A stretch of 43,010 bases of DNA from Bermanella sp034112325 (GCA_034112325.1 JAWUVO010000089.1:1-43010); one strand, 5' to 3'. Positions 26,233-35,168 are shown, counted from the first letter of the stretch. Notes: generated by a model not told the origin, from the letters alone. Program-made: numbers and translations.

Positions 26233-27236
26233 AGTTACAAACACAATATTCACTCCGGTTTTTAAATACTCTTGCCATTGATTCTATTGCCGAATGCTTT
26301 GTTGACGCTAACAATATCTCTGATGTTGAAGAATCTTTGCAGTACGCAAAGCAGCATAACCTGACCGTTAAAGTATTAGGTGGCGGCAGTAATGTTGTTA
26401 TGGCAGATCAGGTTTCTGGCTTGGTATTAAAATACAGTGCTGATAAATGTGTGGTGCTTGCAGAAACTGATACATCAGTTCGTATCAAGGTAGATGCAGG
26501 CTTTAATTGGCATGATTTTGTTTTATATACGCTTGAAAAGGGTTGGTATGGCCTTGAAAATTTATCTTACATTCCTGGACTAGTAGGCGCTTCGCCGGTA
26601 CAAAATATTGGTGCTTATGGTGTTGAAGTAAAAGACTTTATAGTCAGTGTTAACGGCGTTTATTTAAACAGCAGCCAATCGTTTTCACTAAACGCCAAGC
26701 AATGTGAATTTGAGTATCGCGAAAGCTGTTTCAAACAAGCGTTAAACGGACAAACCTTAATTACATCTGTAGAATTTGAATTATCTAAGCTAGCAAATGT
26801 AAAAATCGGCTACGCTCCGTTGAATAATATGGCTGAAGAAAAAGGTGTTCCTACTCCTAGGCAGTTATCTGAATGGGTGATTGAAGTTCGGAAAAGTAAG
26901 TTGCCTGATCCGACAGAATTGCCTAATGCAGGTTCATTTTTCAAAAACCCTGTTATCTCATTAGCTCAGTTTGAAAAATTTAAGATTAAATATCCAAATG
27001 TACCTAATTATCCCCAAGAACAATTAGTAAAATTGCCGGCAGGGTGGTTAATTGATCAACTGGGATTAAAAGGCAAAGCATTTGGCCCGGTATCGGTTCA
27101 TAAAAATCAAGCGCTAGTACTTATTAATAATGGTGGTACTGGTGCAGATGTTGTTGTAGCAGCCGCTGAGATTAAACGTCTAGTAAAAGAAAAATATAAA
27201 ATAGAACTAGAACAAGAGCCGCGACTTTTCAGTTAA
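26229..27236 (+). CDS. murB: UDP-N-acetylenolpyruvoylglucosamine reductase MurB
   Basis: Cytosolic FAD enzyme making UDP-MurNAc for peptidoglycan with NADPH. 335 residues, the long E. coli-type (type I) MurB. FAD motif GGGSNVV at 51-57, SYIPGLVGASPVQNIGAYG at about 113-131, and the proton donor Ser236 in NAGSFFKNP. C-terminal LPAGWLIDQLGLKGKAFG is typical. The 4-base overlap with the phosphatase gene shows coupling. It ends convergently to rne. Confidence 0.96.
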   Translation: MKLQTQYSLRFLNTLAIDSIAECFVDANNISDVEESLQYAKQHNLTVKVLGGGSNVVMADQVSGLVLKYSADKCVVLAETDTSVRIKVDAGFNWHDFVLYTLEKGWYGLENLSYIPGLVGASPVQNIGAYGVEVKDFIVSVNGVYLNSSQSFSLNAKQCEFEYRESCFKQALNGQTLITSVEFELSKLANVKIGYAPLNNMAEEKGVPTPRQLSEWVIEVRKSKLPDPTELPNAGSFFKNPVISLAQFEKFKIKYPNVPNYPQEQLVKLPAGWLIDQLGLKGKAFGPVSVHKNQALVLINNGGTGADVVVAAAEIKRLVKEKYKIELEQEPRLFS

Positions 27237-27260
27237 AGGTTGTATCGGCTGTTTAATTTG

Positions 27261-27345
27261 CGCGTGAGGATATCTATTAATGTCGTCTTACTCGCGAACG
27301 CAGGTATCCATTAAGCCTTAACGTATTTGTCTGTATGGATACCAG
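27261..27345. repeat. Inverted repeats between murB and rne
   Basis: GGTATCCAT (27303-27311) is complementary to ATGGATACC (27335-27343), and CGCGTGAG (27261-27268) nearly pairs with CTCGCG (27291-27296). The stretch is more GC-rich and more structured than nearby spacers. Function unknown. Confidence 0.4.
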
Positions 27346-27409
27346 ATAGTTAGTCGCTAACCTCCGTTAAGACTAAGGGTACTAATATTCTTTTACTTTT
27401 CAGTAGGCC

Positions 27410-27440
27410 AAAAAAAAGGATGCTAAGCATCCTTTTTTTT
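27410..27440. terminator. Bidirectional terminator between murB and rne
   Basis: A-run plus AGGATGC, loop TAA, GCATCCT plus T-run (27410-27440). Symmetric T-tracts serve both convergent genes. Confidence 0.9.
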
Positions 27441-27467
27441 GAGGTAAATAAACTAGATTAATTTAGC

Positions 27468-30017
27468 TTATTTTGCTGCTTCGGCTTCTAAACGACGACG
27501 CTTAACTTCACGTGGGTCGTTATAAGCACGACCAGGTGTTCCACCCGGATTACCAGCATTGTCTGCTTTTGGCGCTTCAACTTTAGACGCTTGAGTCTTT
27601 TCAGGTTTAGGCGCTTCAGGTTTAGGCGCTTCAGGTTTAGGCGCTTCAGGTTTAGGCGCTTCAGCTTTTACTTCAGCTTTTACTTCAGCTTTTACTTCAG
27701 CTTTTACTTCAGCTTTTGGCACTTCAACTTTAGGCGCTACAGTTTTGACAGGTGCTTTCACTTCAGTGTTAACTTCTGTTCTGGCTGTTTCAACCTGAGG
27801 TGTCGCCACTTTAGGTGCTTCAGTCTTAACAGGTGAAGGAGTAGGAGCTACTTTTGGTGCTTCTACTTTAGCTGCAGGTTTAGTAGTTGTAGCTTCAATT
27901 TCTGTAACCTTGCGTGTTACATTTTCATCTAGCTTTGACGCTGGGTTAGTTCGATTACGGCGACGTGAATTACCATTACCTTTACTTTCCGCAGAGCGCT
28001 CATTACGAGTATCGTTTTTGCGTTCAGGGCGGCTGTCGTTATTACGCTCCGTACGAGTGTCGTTTTTACGTTCTGGGCGAGCATCTTTGTTACGCTCAGG
28101 ACGGCTGTCGCTATTACGTTCTGTACTGCGCTCTGTATTGCGTTCAGGACGATTTTCAGTTCCAGCTTCTTTACTGCGATTATTTTCGCCGCGGTTGTTT
28201 TCGTTACGACGGTTATTAGTGTTAGTGCGGTTGCCACCGTTACGATTACTGCTGCTATTGCGATTATTATTACGGTTTTGCGGACGACCATTACGGTTGT
28301 TGCGATTACCACTATTATTTTTAGAGGCTGATTTCTTGACTGGCTCTGGATCACTTTTGAAAATAGATGCAATGCCAGATAGAAGCTTAGCGACCAAGCT
28401 AGGTTCTTTAACTTCTACTTTAACAGGAACTGGAGCGCGTTTAGCCGCAACAGATTTAACTGCTGCAGCTTCTTTAACGATCGGTGGATTAGCTTCAGCG
28501 GCTAGTTCCTGCTCGTAGTTAATTTCAAAGCTTACTTCGTCAGCAACACTTTCGTTATCACGAAGACGTGATACTTCATAATGTGGTGTTTGGAAATTAG
28601 GGTTAGGGATAATTGAAATCTGCGTCTTATGACGAGTTTCAATGTCCATAATTTCACTGCGTTTTTCGTTAGTTAAATAAGTACTGATTTCAAGCGGCGC
28701 AATAATGCGTACTTGAGCAGTATTGTCTTTAGTGGCTTCTTCTTCGATCAAACGAATTAAAGACAAGCTTAAAGAGCGCATGTCGCGAACAACACCAGTA
28801 CCATCACAGCGTGGGCAAACATGACCACTTGTTTCGCCTAAAGAAGGGCGTAAACGCTGACGAGACATTTCTAATAGACCAAAGCGAGATATACGGCCCA
28901 CTTGAACGCGTGCGCGGTCAATTTCAAGAGCGTCTTTTACACGGTTCTCAACTTCGCGTTGGTTTTTATTTGATGTCATGTCGATAAAATCGATAACAAT
29001 CAAACCACCAATGTCGCGTAAACGTAATTGACGTGCAATTTCGTCTGCAGCTTCTAAGTTGGTGTTTACCGCAGTATCTTCAATGTCCGTACCTTTGGTA
29101 GAACGAGAGGAGTTAATATCGATTGATATAAGCGCTTCGGTTGTATCAATAACGATAGAGCCGCCTGAAGGCAATTTAACTTCACGCTGGAACGCAGTTT
29201 CAATTTGCGCTTCAATTTGATAACGGCTGAATAGGGGGGTTGTGTCGTCGTAACGTTTAATTTTGTTCTCGTATTGAGGCATAACGTGCTGAACAAAGCT
29301 TTGAGCTTCTTCGTATACAGCTTTGTCATCAATCAGTACTTCACCAATGTCTTCACGAAGATAATCACGAATGGCACGGATAACAACGTTACTCTCTTGT
29401 AATAACAAACAAGGAGCGCTGCGAGTTTCAGATGCACCCTTGATAGAGTCCCAAAGTAGGCAAAGGTAGTCTAAATCCCACTGAAGATCCTGAGATTCAC
29501 GACCGATACCAGCAGTACGGACAATAACGCCCATATTGTTAGGAACCGTTACGTCACGCATGGCGTCACGAATCTGGTTGCGCTCGTCACCTTCAATGCG
29601 ACGAGAAATACCGCCGGCACGTGCGTTGTTAGGCATAACTACTAGATAACGACCAGCAAGACTGATCATGGTAGTCAAAGCAGCGCCCTTATTACCGCGC
29701 TCTTCTTTATCTACCTGAACGATTACTTCTTGCCCTTCTTCGATCACATCCTTGATGTTAGGACGGCCAGAGACAGACGTTTTAAAGTATTCGCGAGAGA
29801 TTTCTTTTAGAGGAAGGAAGCCATGACGCTCAGCACCAAAATCAACAAAAGCCGCTTCAAGGCTTGGTTCTATACGGGTTATTTTACCCTTATAGATGTT
29901 TGATTTTTTCTGTTGGCGAGTAGTAGGTTCGATATCTAAATCGTACAGGCGCTGTCCATCGACAAGCGCAACGCGTAACTCTTCTTGCTGAGTCGCGTTG
30001 ATTAGCATTCTTTTCAT
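27468..30017 (-). CDS. rne: Ribonuclease E
   Basis: Essential endonuclease for mRNA turnover and rRNA/tRNA processing, membrane- and degradosome-associated. 849 residues. The N-terminal about 510 residues are the catalytic half: S1 domain about 35-120, catalytic Mg region IDTTEALISIDINSSRST, LEAADEIARQLRLRDIGGL, and the zinc-link CPRCDGTG. The C-terminal half is disordered: an Arg/Asn/Glu-rich RNA-binding region (many NRN and PERN units), then tandem (KAEV)n and (PKPEA)n repeats, ending NDPREVKRRRLEAEAAK, like the pseudomonad tail. Shorter than the 1061-residue E. coli protein. Divergent from rluC, as in E. coli. Confidence 0.96.
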   Translation of the reverse strand: MKRMLINATQQEELRVALVDGQRLYDLDIEPTTRQQKKSNIYKGKITRIEPSLEAAFVDFGAERHGFLPLKEISREYFKTSVSGRPNIKDVIEEGQEVIVQVDKEERGNKGAALTTMISLAGRYLVVMPNNARAGGISRRIEGDERNQIRDAMRDVTVPNNMGVIVRTAGIGRESQDLQWDLDYLCLLWDSIKGASETRSAPCLLLQESNVVIRAIRDYLREDIGEVLIDDKAVYEEAQSFVQHVMPQYENKIKRYDDTTPLFSRYQIEAQIETAFQREVKLPSGGSIVIDTTEALISIDINSSRSTKGTDIEDTAVNTNLEAADEIARQLRLRDIGGLIVIDFIDMTSNKNQREVENRVKDALEIDRARVQVGRISRFGLLEMSRQRLRPSLGETSGHVCPRCDGTGVVRDMRSLSLSLIRLIEEEATKDNTAQVRIIAPLEISTYLTNEKRSEIMDIETRHKTQISIIPNPNFQTPHYEVSRLRDNESVADEVSFEINYEQELAAEANPPIVKEAAAVKSVAAKRAPVPVKVEVKEPSLVAKLLSGIASIFKSDPEPVKKSASKNNSGNRNNRNGRPQNRNNNRNSSSNRNGGNRTNTNNRRNENNRGENNRSKEAGTENRPERNTERSTERNSDSRPERNKDARPERKNDTRTERNNDSRPERKNDTRNERSAESKGNGNSRRRNRTNPASKLDENVTRKVTEIEATTTKPAAKVEAPKVAPTPSPVKTEAPKVATPQVETARTEVNTEVKAPVKTVAPKVEVPKAEVKAEVKAEVKAEVKAEAPKPEAPKPEAPKPEAPKPEKTQASKVEAPKADNAGNPGGTPGRAYNDPREVKRRRLEAEAAK
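27601..27720. repeat. Two abutting tandem-repeat arrays inside rne
   Basis: Four perfect 15-bp copies of TCAGGTTTAGGCGCT (27601-27660) are followed at once by four perfect 12-bp copies of TCAGCTTTTACT (27661-27708) and one divergent copy. Read on the minus strand they encode PKPEA and KAEV repeats in the RNase E tail. Unit lengths are multiples of three, so copy-number change keeps the frame. Confidence 0.9.
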
Positions 30018-30426
30018 TAACTTTTAAAGCTCACATTTTATGTGTTCTGAGACACAAGGGCTGAGCAAATATCAAAATATTTATGCGTGCTTTGCGCGGA
30101 TCTTTTATACCGATCTTTGGAATGACTGCTTCCACACAGGGGTGTTTTAGTGGCAAGTTCTATAAACGCCTAACACCTACACGAAACATAAACTGAATAA
30201 CAAGAGCCCCTTGCTACATCAGAACGTACTATTTTTATAATTTGACGATCTTTTTTGTCGCCAAATACCAAATTTTCAGGAAGTTTCTATCTAACATTCC
30301 CTAACTTACGTTATCATCCGGCCCCATTGTTGTTCGAGGCTATTGGCCTCAGGCGTATCCGGAACTGCTGAATATAGCAAATTATACCGATGCGTCAAAC
30401 CGCTTTTTCTTAACTATGAGTTTTAT
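30018..30426. other. 409-bp divergent region between rne and rluC
   Basis: No ORF is supported. It must hold the promoters of both genes and the rne 5' leader, which in relatives is long and folds for autoregulation. TATAAT at 30236-30241 with TTGCTA at 30211-30216 (19-base spacer) could drive rluC. The pair GGTGTT (about 30141-30146) / AACACC (about 30172-30177) could form a hairpin in the rne leader. All by eye. Confidence 0.45.
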
Positions 30427-31383
30427 ATGACTGAAAATTCTAAGCGCAGCGTCATTTTCGAAGAAGTTAGCGAAGACTATGCTGGGCAAAGACTCGATAA
30501 TTTTCTGATGTCTCGCATCAAAGGGGCGCCAAAGTCTCTTATTTACCGAATTATCCGTAAAGGCGAAGTTCGTGTTAATAAAGGTAGAAGCAAGCCTGAT
30601 TACAAGGTGGCTTTAGGCGATGTAGTCCGAATTCCACCTGTCCACGTAAAAGCAGAAGGTGAGCCAGTAGATGTGCCTAATCGTATGGCGGCCGATATTG
30701 AAAAAGCTATTATATTTGAAGATGATTACTTGCTAGCCGTAAATAAACCTCGTGGAATGGCTGTTCACGGCGGAAGTGGCATTAGCCTTGGTTTAATTGA
30801 AGCATTAAGAGTAATTAGGCCAGATAGCAAGCGCTTGGAGTTAGTTCACCGTTTAGATCGCGATACTTCAGGTGTGATTTTAGTGGCGAAAAAACGTACA
30901 ACATTGGTGGCGTTGCATAAAATGCTACAAAACAAGTCGGGAATGAAAAAGCGTTATCTAGGCTTGGTCTATGGTGCTTGGCCAAAGCATTTAAAAGATG
31001 TCACCGTGCCATTAATGAAAAATGAATTAAAATCGGGTGAGCGAGTAGTTAAGGTGACTCAAGAAGGAAAAGCTTGTCACACTCGCTATTCTCTAGAGCG
31101 TCGCTATGAAGATTACACGCTAGTTAATGCAGAGCCGGTGACGGGTAGGACTCATCAAATTCGTGTGCACTGCCAGTTTAGTGGTTTTTCAATTGTAGGT
31201 GATGATAAGTACGCCACAGATGAAGAATTAAAAGCCAGTAAGAAAATGGGTGCTAAAAGAATGTTCTTACATGCTCAGTCGTTAAAGTTTAAGCACCCGC
31301 AGACCGAAGAGAATATTTTTATAGAAGCGCCCTTAGACGATGCTTATGCAGGATTTTTAAAAAAACTAACTGTGATTAATTAG
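30427..31383 (+). CDS. rluC: 23S rRNA pseudouridine synthase RluC
   Basis: Makes pseudouridine at 955, 2504 and 2580 of 23S rRNA in E. coli. 318 residues from the ATG at 30427, which is chosen over an upstream in-frame TTG at 30343 because E. coli RluC has 319 residues and begins alike. N-terminal S4 domain about 20-80 (QRLDNFLMSRIKGAPKSL, IRKGEVRVNKGR); catalytic domain with Asp144 in VHRLDRDTSG and the VTGRTHQIRVH motif. Divergent from rne, the arrangement found in E. coli and Pseudomonas, which supports RluC rather than RluD. Confidence 0.95.
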   Translation: MTENSKRSVIFEEVSEDYAGQRLDNFLMSRIKGAPKSLIYRIIRKGEVRVNKGRSKPDYKVALGDVVRIPPVHVKAEGEPVDVPNRMAADIEKAIIFEDDYLLAVNKPRGMAVHGGSGISLGLIEALRVIRPDSKRLELVHRLDRDTSGVILVAKKRTTLVALHKMLQNKSGMKKRYLGLVYGAWPKHLKDVTVPLMKNELKSGERVVKVTQEGKACHTRYSLERRYEDYTLVNAEPVTGRTHQIRVHCQFSGFSIVGDDKYATDEELKASKKMGAKRMFLHAQSLKFKHPQTEENIFIEAPLDDAYAGFLKKLTVIN

Positions 31384-31440
31384 TTTTCTGTTTAATTTTG
31401 TATTAATTGTCATGGCGGTTAACTGCTGCAGTCATCAGAT

Positions 31441-31473
31441 TTAGTAATTAAGTTTAGTAATTAAGTTTAGTAA
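31441..31473. repeat. 13-bp tandem repeat upstream of the HAD gene
   Basis: TTAGTAATTAAGT occurs at 31441-31453 and 31454-31466, with a partial third copy TTAGTAA at 31467-31473. AT-rich, in the leader of the HAD phosphatase gene; probably slippage. Confidence 0.8.
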
Positions 31474-31505
31474 ATATAAGTATTTTGAGGTTAGTCATTT
31501 TAACA

Positions 31506-32156
31506 ATGAAGTATCAGGCAATTATTTTTGATTGGGACGGAACACTGTCCAACTCAACCGGTAGGATTGTTGAGTCTTTGCAGTTAGCATCTAGCGATGC
31601 TCAACTTAAGCAACTTAGTGAGTTTGAGCTCAAGCAAATAATTGGCTTGGGTCTGCCAGAAGCATTGTGTCAGTTATGGCCAGAGTTAGCTGGTGACGCT
31701 TCGGCGGTCGATAATATGCGAAAGTTATATGCCAAGCATTATATGAGTGAGGCCCGTTCAACAATTTCTTTTTTTGATTACGCAGTGCCTATGTTAGATA
31801 ATTTGCTGAAAGCGGATTTAGACTTAGCCGTCGCCACTGGAAAAAGCCGAGTGGGCTTAGATCGAGCGTTTAAAGAGCTAAAGGCCGGGCACTGGTTTAG
31901 AGATAGTCGTTGTGCCGATGAAACAAAATCAAAGCCCCATCCGCTTATGCTGCACGAACTTGCGGCTTCGTTATCGCTGGCACCAGAAGATATGTTGATG
32001 GTAGGAGATACCACTTTTGATTTAGAAATGGCCAATGCTGCTGGCATAGATGCTGTAGCAGTTACCCATGGTGCGCACCATCAAGATAAGCTAATGGGCT
32101 GCAATCCTGTGCATCTAGTGCATAATTTAAAACAATTAAACGATTGGCTGCTTTAG
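31506..32156 (+). CDS. HAD-superfamily phosphatase (phosphoglycolate phosphatase-like)
   Basis: 216 residues from the ATG at 31506; an in-frame TTG at 31485 would place the nucleophile unusually far from the N-terminus. Motif I FDWDGTLSNS with Asp9 and Asp11, motif II region DLAVATGKSR, motif III Lys in TKSKPHP and motif IV MVGDTTFDLEMA are all present. The helical cap between motifs I and II is of Gph type. The same gene lies between rluC and sppA in Pseudomonas. Substrate cannot be told from sequence; phosphoglycolate, a phosphosugar or a nucleotide are candidates. Confidence 0.9.
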   Translation: MKYQAIIFDWDGTLSNSTGRIVESLQLASSDAQLKQLSEFELKQIIGLGLPEALCQLWPELAGDASAVDNMRKLYAKHYMSEARSTISFFDYAVPMLDNLLKADLDLAVATGKSRVGLDRAFKELKAGHWFRDSRCADETKSKPHPLMLHELAASLSLAPEDMLMVGDTTFDLEMANAAGIDAVAVTHGAHHQDKLMGCNPVHLVHNLKQLNDWLL

Positions 32157-32229
32157 CGCTATATAAGTGGCTGTCATATAAATATTTTAATGCTTTAAAT
32201 ATTAACGGTTAAAACTCAAAGGGATGAAT

Positions 32230-33201
32230 ATGTACGAAGATTCAGATACAAAACCAAGTTCAGAAAAAGAGTGGAAGTTAATTGAAAAAATGGTCGGTAG
32301 TATTAATTCCGAGCAAAAGAGTGCCCGTCGCTGGGGTATATTTTTCAAGTTATTAACGTTTGTTTACTTGTTTGCAGCCGTTATGATTTTTAGATCATCG
32401 GGTGTGGATACTGACTCATTATCTACTGAAAGTGAATTTACTGCATTGGTTGAAATCAAGGGTGTTATTGCAGCGGGTGAGGAAGCGTCGGCCGATTTTA
32501 TTGTTTCTGGTTTGCGTAAAGCGTTTGAGGCTGAAGGTACCAAGGCTGTCGTCTTGCGAATTAATAGTCCGGGCGGCAGTCCTGTTCAATCTGGTTACGT
32601 TTACGACGAAATTAAAAGATTACGTGCTTTAAACCCTGAAATACCAGTTTATGCTGTTATTGCCGACCTTGGTGCATCGGGTGCTTATTATATTGCTGCC
32701 GCCGCCGATGAAATATATGCCGATAAAGCCAGTTTAGTGGGTTCTATTGGTGTGGTGGGTTCTGGTTTCGGTTTTGTAGGAACAATGGAGAAACTGGGGA
32801 TTGAGCGTCGCCAATTTACTGCTGGCGAGCACAAGGGCTTTTTAGACCCGTTCACACCATTGAATACTGAAGAAAAAGAGTTTTGGCAGGGTGTGCTGGG
32901 CACGACCCATAAGCAGTTTATTGATCAAGTTAAAAAGGGTCGTGGTGATAGGCTTTCTGACGATCCTAAATTATTCAGCGGGCTTGTTTGGACTGGTGAG
33001 CAGGCTTTGGCATTAGGACTTATAGATGGGTTGGGCAGTTCTAGTTATGTAGCTAGAGAGCTTGTAGGGGCTGAGTCTTTAGTGGATTTTACGCCTAGGC
33101 CGTCTCCGTTTGAAAGTATCATTGGTCGACTTGGAGCAAGTATGGGTAAAGAGCTTGCAACAGCGTTGGGATTAAACTCCCCAGGCATAGAATTGAAATA
33201 G
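32230..33201 (+). CDS. sppA: Signal peptide peptidase SppA (short form)
   Basis: Inner-membrane serine peptidase of family S49 that cleaves leftover signal peptides. 323 residues from ATG 32230, preferred because AAAGGG lies 6 bases upstream; ATG 32224 directly abuts that site. One transmembrane helix near 38-58, then the periplasmic S49 domain: INSPGGSPVQSGYVYDEI, the Ser nucleophile in DLGASGAYYIAAAADEIYA, and the likely Lys in the GEHKGFLDP segment. It is half the length of E. coli SppA and like the pseudomonad protein PA2973 in position. The usual maf (yceF) gene does not follow. Confidence 0.93.
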   Translation: MYEDSDTKPSSEKEWKLIEKMVGSINSEQKSARRWGIFFKLLTFVYLFAAVMIFRSSGVDTDSLSTESEFTALVEIKGVIAAGEEASADFIVSGLRKAFEAEGTKAVVLRINSPGGSPVQSGYVYDEIKRLRALNPEIPVYAVIADLGASGAYYIAAAADEIYADKASLVGSIGVVGSGFGFVGTMEKLGIERRQFTAGEHKGFLDPFTPLNTEEKEFWQGVLGTTHKQFIDQVKKGRGDRLSDDPKLFSGLVWTGEQALALGLIDGLGSSSYVARELVGAESLVDFTPRPSPFESIIGRLGASMGKELATALGLNSPGIELK

Positions 33202-33252
33202 CCCTAAATATCAGGGTAAAGGTCCAAAGGTTGTTGGTTGGCTCAGGGCGTT

Positions 33253-33297
33253 GAGGTTTAACCTCGTTCAGGTATAGAGCTCAAGTAGTCCTTGAGC
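33253..33297. repeat. Two small hairpins between sppA and yceD
   Basis: GAGGTTTAACCTC (33253-33265) and GCTCAAG-TAGTC-CTTGAGC (33279-33297) can fold back to back. Neither has a T-tract. They could shape the 5' leader of the yceD-rpmF-plsX transcript or end sppA transcripts. Confidence 0.4.
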
Positions 33298-33348
33298 ACT
33301 GATTTTACACGATAATATGCCAATTTGGCTTTGACATGATGGAGTGTC

Positions 33349-33891
33349 ATGCGTATGATTCCGCGCACTATGAACCAAGGTTTATTTCCAGTACGAGTTG
33401 ACCCGCTTAAAAGCGTTGATGAAGAAGCTGTTTACAGTGGAACTATTAACGTATCAGAGCTAAAGCGCCTTCAAGGGTTTTTGCAAGATAATAGTGGTCA
33501 GTCTCAAGTTGAAATCAAATTTGGTCACGACGAACAAGGTACTCCTTTGTTACGTGGCCAGTGTCAAGCACAAGTACGCATGACATGTCAGCGCTGTATG
33601 AACCCGGTTGATGTGGATTTATCCACGGACTTTGAGCTCGGTATCGCTTTTAGCGATGAGCAGGCTAAGCATTTACCAAAGCAATACGAACCTGTTATTG
33701 CCAAGAGAGATGATTTGGAGCTGCTACCCGTAATTGAAGATGAGTTAATTCTTAGCTTACCAATGTATGCTTATCACACTCAGTGTGATGAAAATGAATT
33801 GCTAGCAAAAGTTGAAAAAATTGACCCTTTACCGGTTGAAACAGAAGCGCCGAATAATCCGTTCAGCGTACTCGAGCAATTAAAGAAATAA
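33349..33891 (+). CDS. yceD: YceD/DUF177 ribosome-associated protein
   Basis: 180 residues. The pattern fits YceD, which in E. coli is co-transcribed with rpmF and implicated in 23S rRNA accumulation: an N-terminal beta domain, the CxxC pair in MTCQRCMNPVDV, the acidic VIEDELILSLPMYAYH segment, and the tail NPFSVLEQLKK. A GGAG site at 33341-33344 supports ATG 33349; ATG 33355 is an alternative. The gap of 12 bases to rpmF shows co-transcription with L32 and the fatty-acid genes. Confidence 0.93.
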   Translation: MRMIPRTMNQGLFPVRVDPLKSVDEEAVYSGTINVSELKRLQGFLQDNSGQSQVEIKFGHDEQGTPLLRGQCQAQVRMTCQRCMNPVDVDLSTDFELGIAFSDEQAKHLPKQYEPVIAKRDDLELLPVIEDELILSLPMYAYHTQCDENELLAKVEKIDPLPVETEAPNNPFSVLEQLKK

Positions 33892-33903
33892 CAGGAGAGC
33901 CTA

Positions 33904-34083
33904 ATGGCTGTTCAAAAGAGCAAAAAATCACGTTCACGTCGCGGTATGCGCCGTTCTCACGATGCACTAACTACTCGTGCGTTGTCTATCGATCCAACTA
34001 CTGGTGAGACTCACGTCCGTCACCATGTAACAGCTGACGGTTTCTACCGTGGCCGTAAAGTTATCGAAGTTTCAGGCAGCTAA
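33904..34083 (+). CDS. rpmF: 50S ribosomal protein L32
   Basis: 59 residues, found by reading the 33.9-34.1 kb spacer. It starts MAVQKSKKSRSRRGMRRSHD and ends YRGRKVIEVSGS, a clear bacterial L32 of the Pseudomonas/E. coli type without the Cys zinc motif of some other L32 forms. CAGGAG precedes the ATG at 33904. It sits between yceD and plsX with gaps of 12 and 2 bases, the conserved arrangement linking ribosome and lipid synthesis. Confidence 0.97.
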   Translation: MAVQKSKKSRSRRGMRRSHDALTTRALSIDPTTGETHVRHHVTADGFYRGRKVIEVSGS

Positions 34084-34085
34084 TC

Positions 34086-35084
34086 ATGGTCACCATTGCA
34101 GTTGATGCAATGGGCGGGGATTTCGGTCCCCGCGTGACTGTACCTGCAGTCCTATCTTCTCTAGAAAAATACCCCGATTTACATATTCAATTGTTTGGCA
34201 ATCGCGCCAAGCTCGATCCGTACCTGCAAAATACCTTTGATAATTCCCGTTTAACCATTATCCATACTGACGAAGTTGTCACCAGCGGTGAGCGAACAAC
34301 GACTGCTTTGCGCAAACGACAGTCATCTATGCGTATGGCTATTGATCTTGTGCGCGAAGAAAAGGCTCAGGCTATGGTGAGTGCGGGTAACACAGGGGCG
34401 TTGGTGGCTATTTCTCGTTATGTATTAAAAACCATGCTGGGCATAGATCGCCCTGCGTTAATTGGCCGTATACCCAACGAGCTAGGTTTTAGCTATATGT
34501 TAGACCTAGGCGCCAATGTTGAGTGTGATTCAGAGAATCTGCATCAGTTTGCCATTATGGGCAGTGCTTTTTGCAGTGCGCTATCACAGAAGAAGTCGCC
34601 TAAGGTTGCACTATTAAATATTGGTAGCGAAGAGGTGAAAGGTAACGAAGAGATTCGTTTAACCAATTCCAGTTTAAAGGAAAGTGAATCGGTTAATTAC
34701 ATTGGCTATATTGAGGGTGATGATATTTACAAAGGCTTGGCCGATGTTATTGTGACTAATGGTTTTTCTGGAAATATAGCACTAAAAACCAGTGAAGGAT
34801 TAGTTAGGTACACTTCAGTTGTCATAAGAGATGCCTTTAAACATAATCTATATAGTCGGATTGTTGGTTTACTTGCGGTTCCAATTTTAGAAAGATTGTA
34901 CCGAGGTTTTGAGCCCCATCTTAAAAATGGTGGAGTGCTATTAGGCGTGCAAGGGGTTGTAGTTAAAAGCCATGGTAAAGCTTTAGCAGGTGCATTTGGT
35001 GTTGCAATATCCAATGCCTATGTTTTGTCTAAAAATAATCTTTTACGACAAATAAGCGATCGCCTAGACCAAGAAATCATTTAA
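34086..35084 (+). CDS. plsX: Phosphate acyltransferase PlsX
   Basis: Converts acyl-ACP to acyl-phosphate for phospholipid synthesis at the membrane surface. 332 residues. Starts ITVAVDAMGGDFGPR-like (VTIAVDAMGGDFGPR), with AMVSAGNTGALVAIS, LDLGANVECD, LLNIGSEEVKGNE and VTNGFSGNIALKTSEG. The ATG at 34086 is 2 bases after rpmF, so translation is probably coupled. The 84-base spacer to fabD has no evident terminator. Confidence 0.96.
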   Translation: MVTIAVDAMGGDFGPRVTVPAVLSSLEKYPDLHIQLFGNRAKLDPYLQNTFDNSRLTIIHTDEVVTSGERTTTALRKRQSSMRMAIDLVREEKAQAMVSAGNTGALVAISRYVLKTMLGIDRPALIGRIPNELGFSYMLDLGANVECDSENLHQFAIMGSAFCSALSQKKSPKVALLNIGSEEVKGNEEIRLTNSSLKESESVNYIGYIEGDDIYKGLADVIVTNGFSGNIALKTSEGLVRYTSVVIRDAFKHNLYSRIVGLLAVPILERLYRGFEPHLKNGGVLLGVQGVVVKSHGKALAGAFGVAISNAYVLSKNNLLRQISDRLDQEII

Positions 35085-35168
35085 TTTCTTAAATGTGTCA
35101 CCTAGCTCTTTGAAACTATTTAAAGGGTGCGTTACTCTTCTCAAAAATAATAATCTATAAATTCAAAT

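Noticed and set aside
27601..27720. Array-like short repeats reminiscent of a CRISPR
   Set aside because: Units are 12 and 15 bp, contiguous without spacers and in frame inside rne, so these are coding tandem repeats.
27591..27836. Repetitive FRFRR frame on the plus strand
   Set aside because: Produced by the tandem repeats of the rne tail read on the wrong strand.
27910..28518. Long open frame on the plus strand opposite rne, rich in Arg/Leu/Ser
   Set aside because: It mirrors the Arg/Asn-rich repeat region of RNase E; the biased composition is a reading-frame artefact of the real minus-strand gene.
30343..30426. N-terminal extension of rluC from a TTG codon
   Set aside because: The extra 28 residues have no counterpart in RluC, and the ATG at 30427 gives 318 residues, one fewer than E. 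coli RluC.
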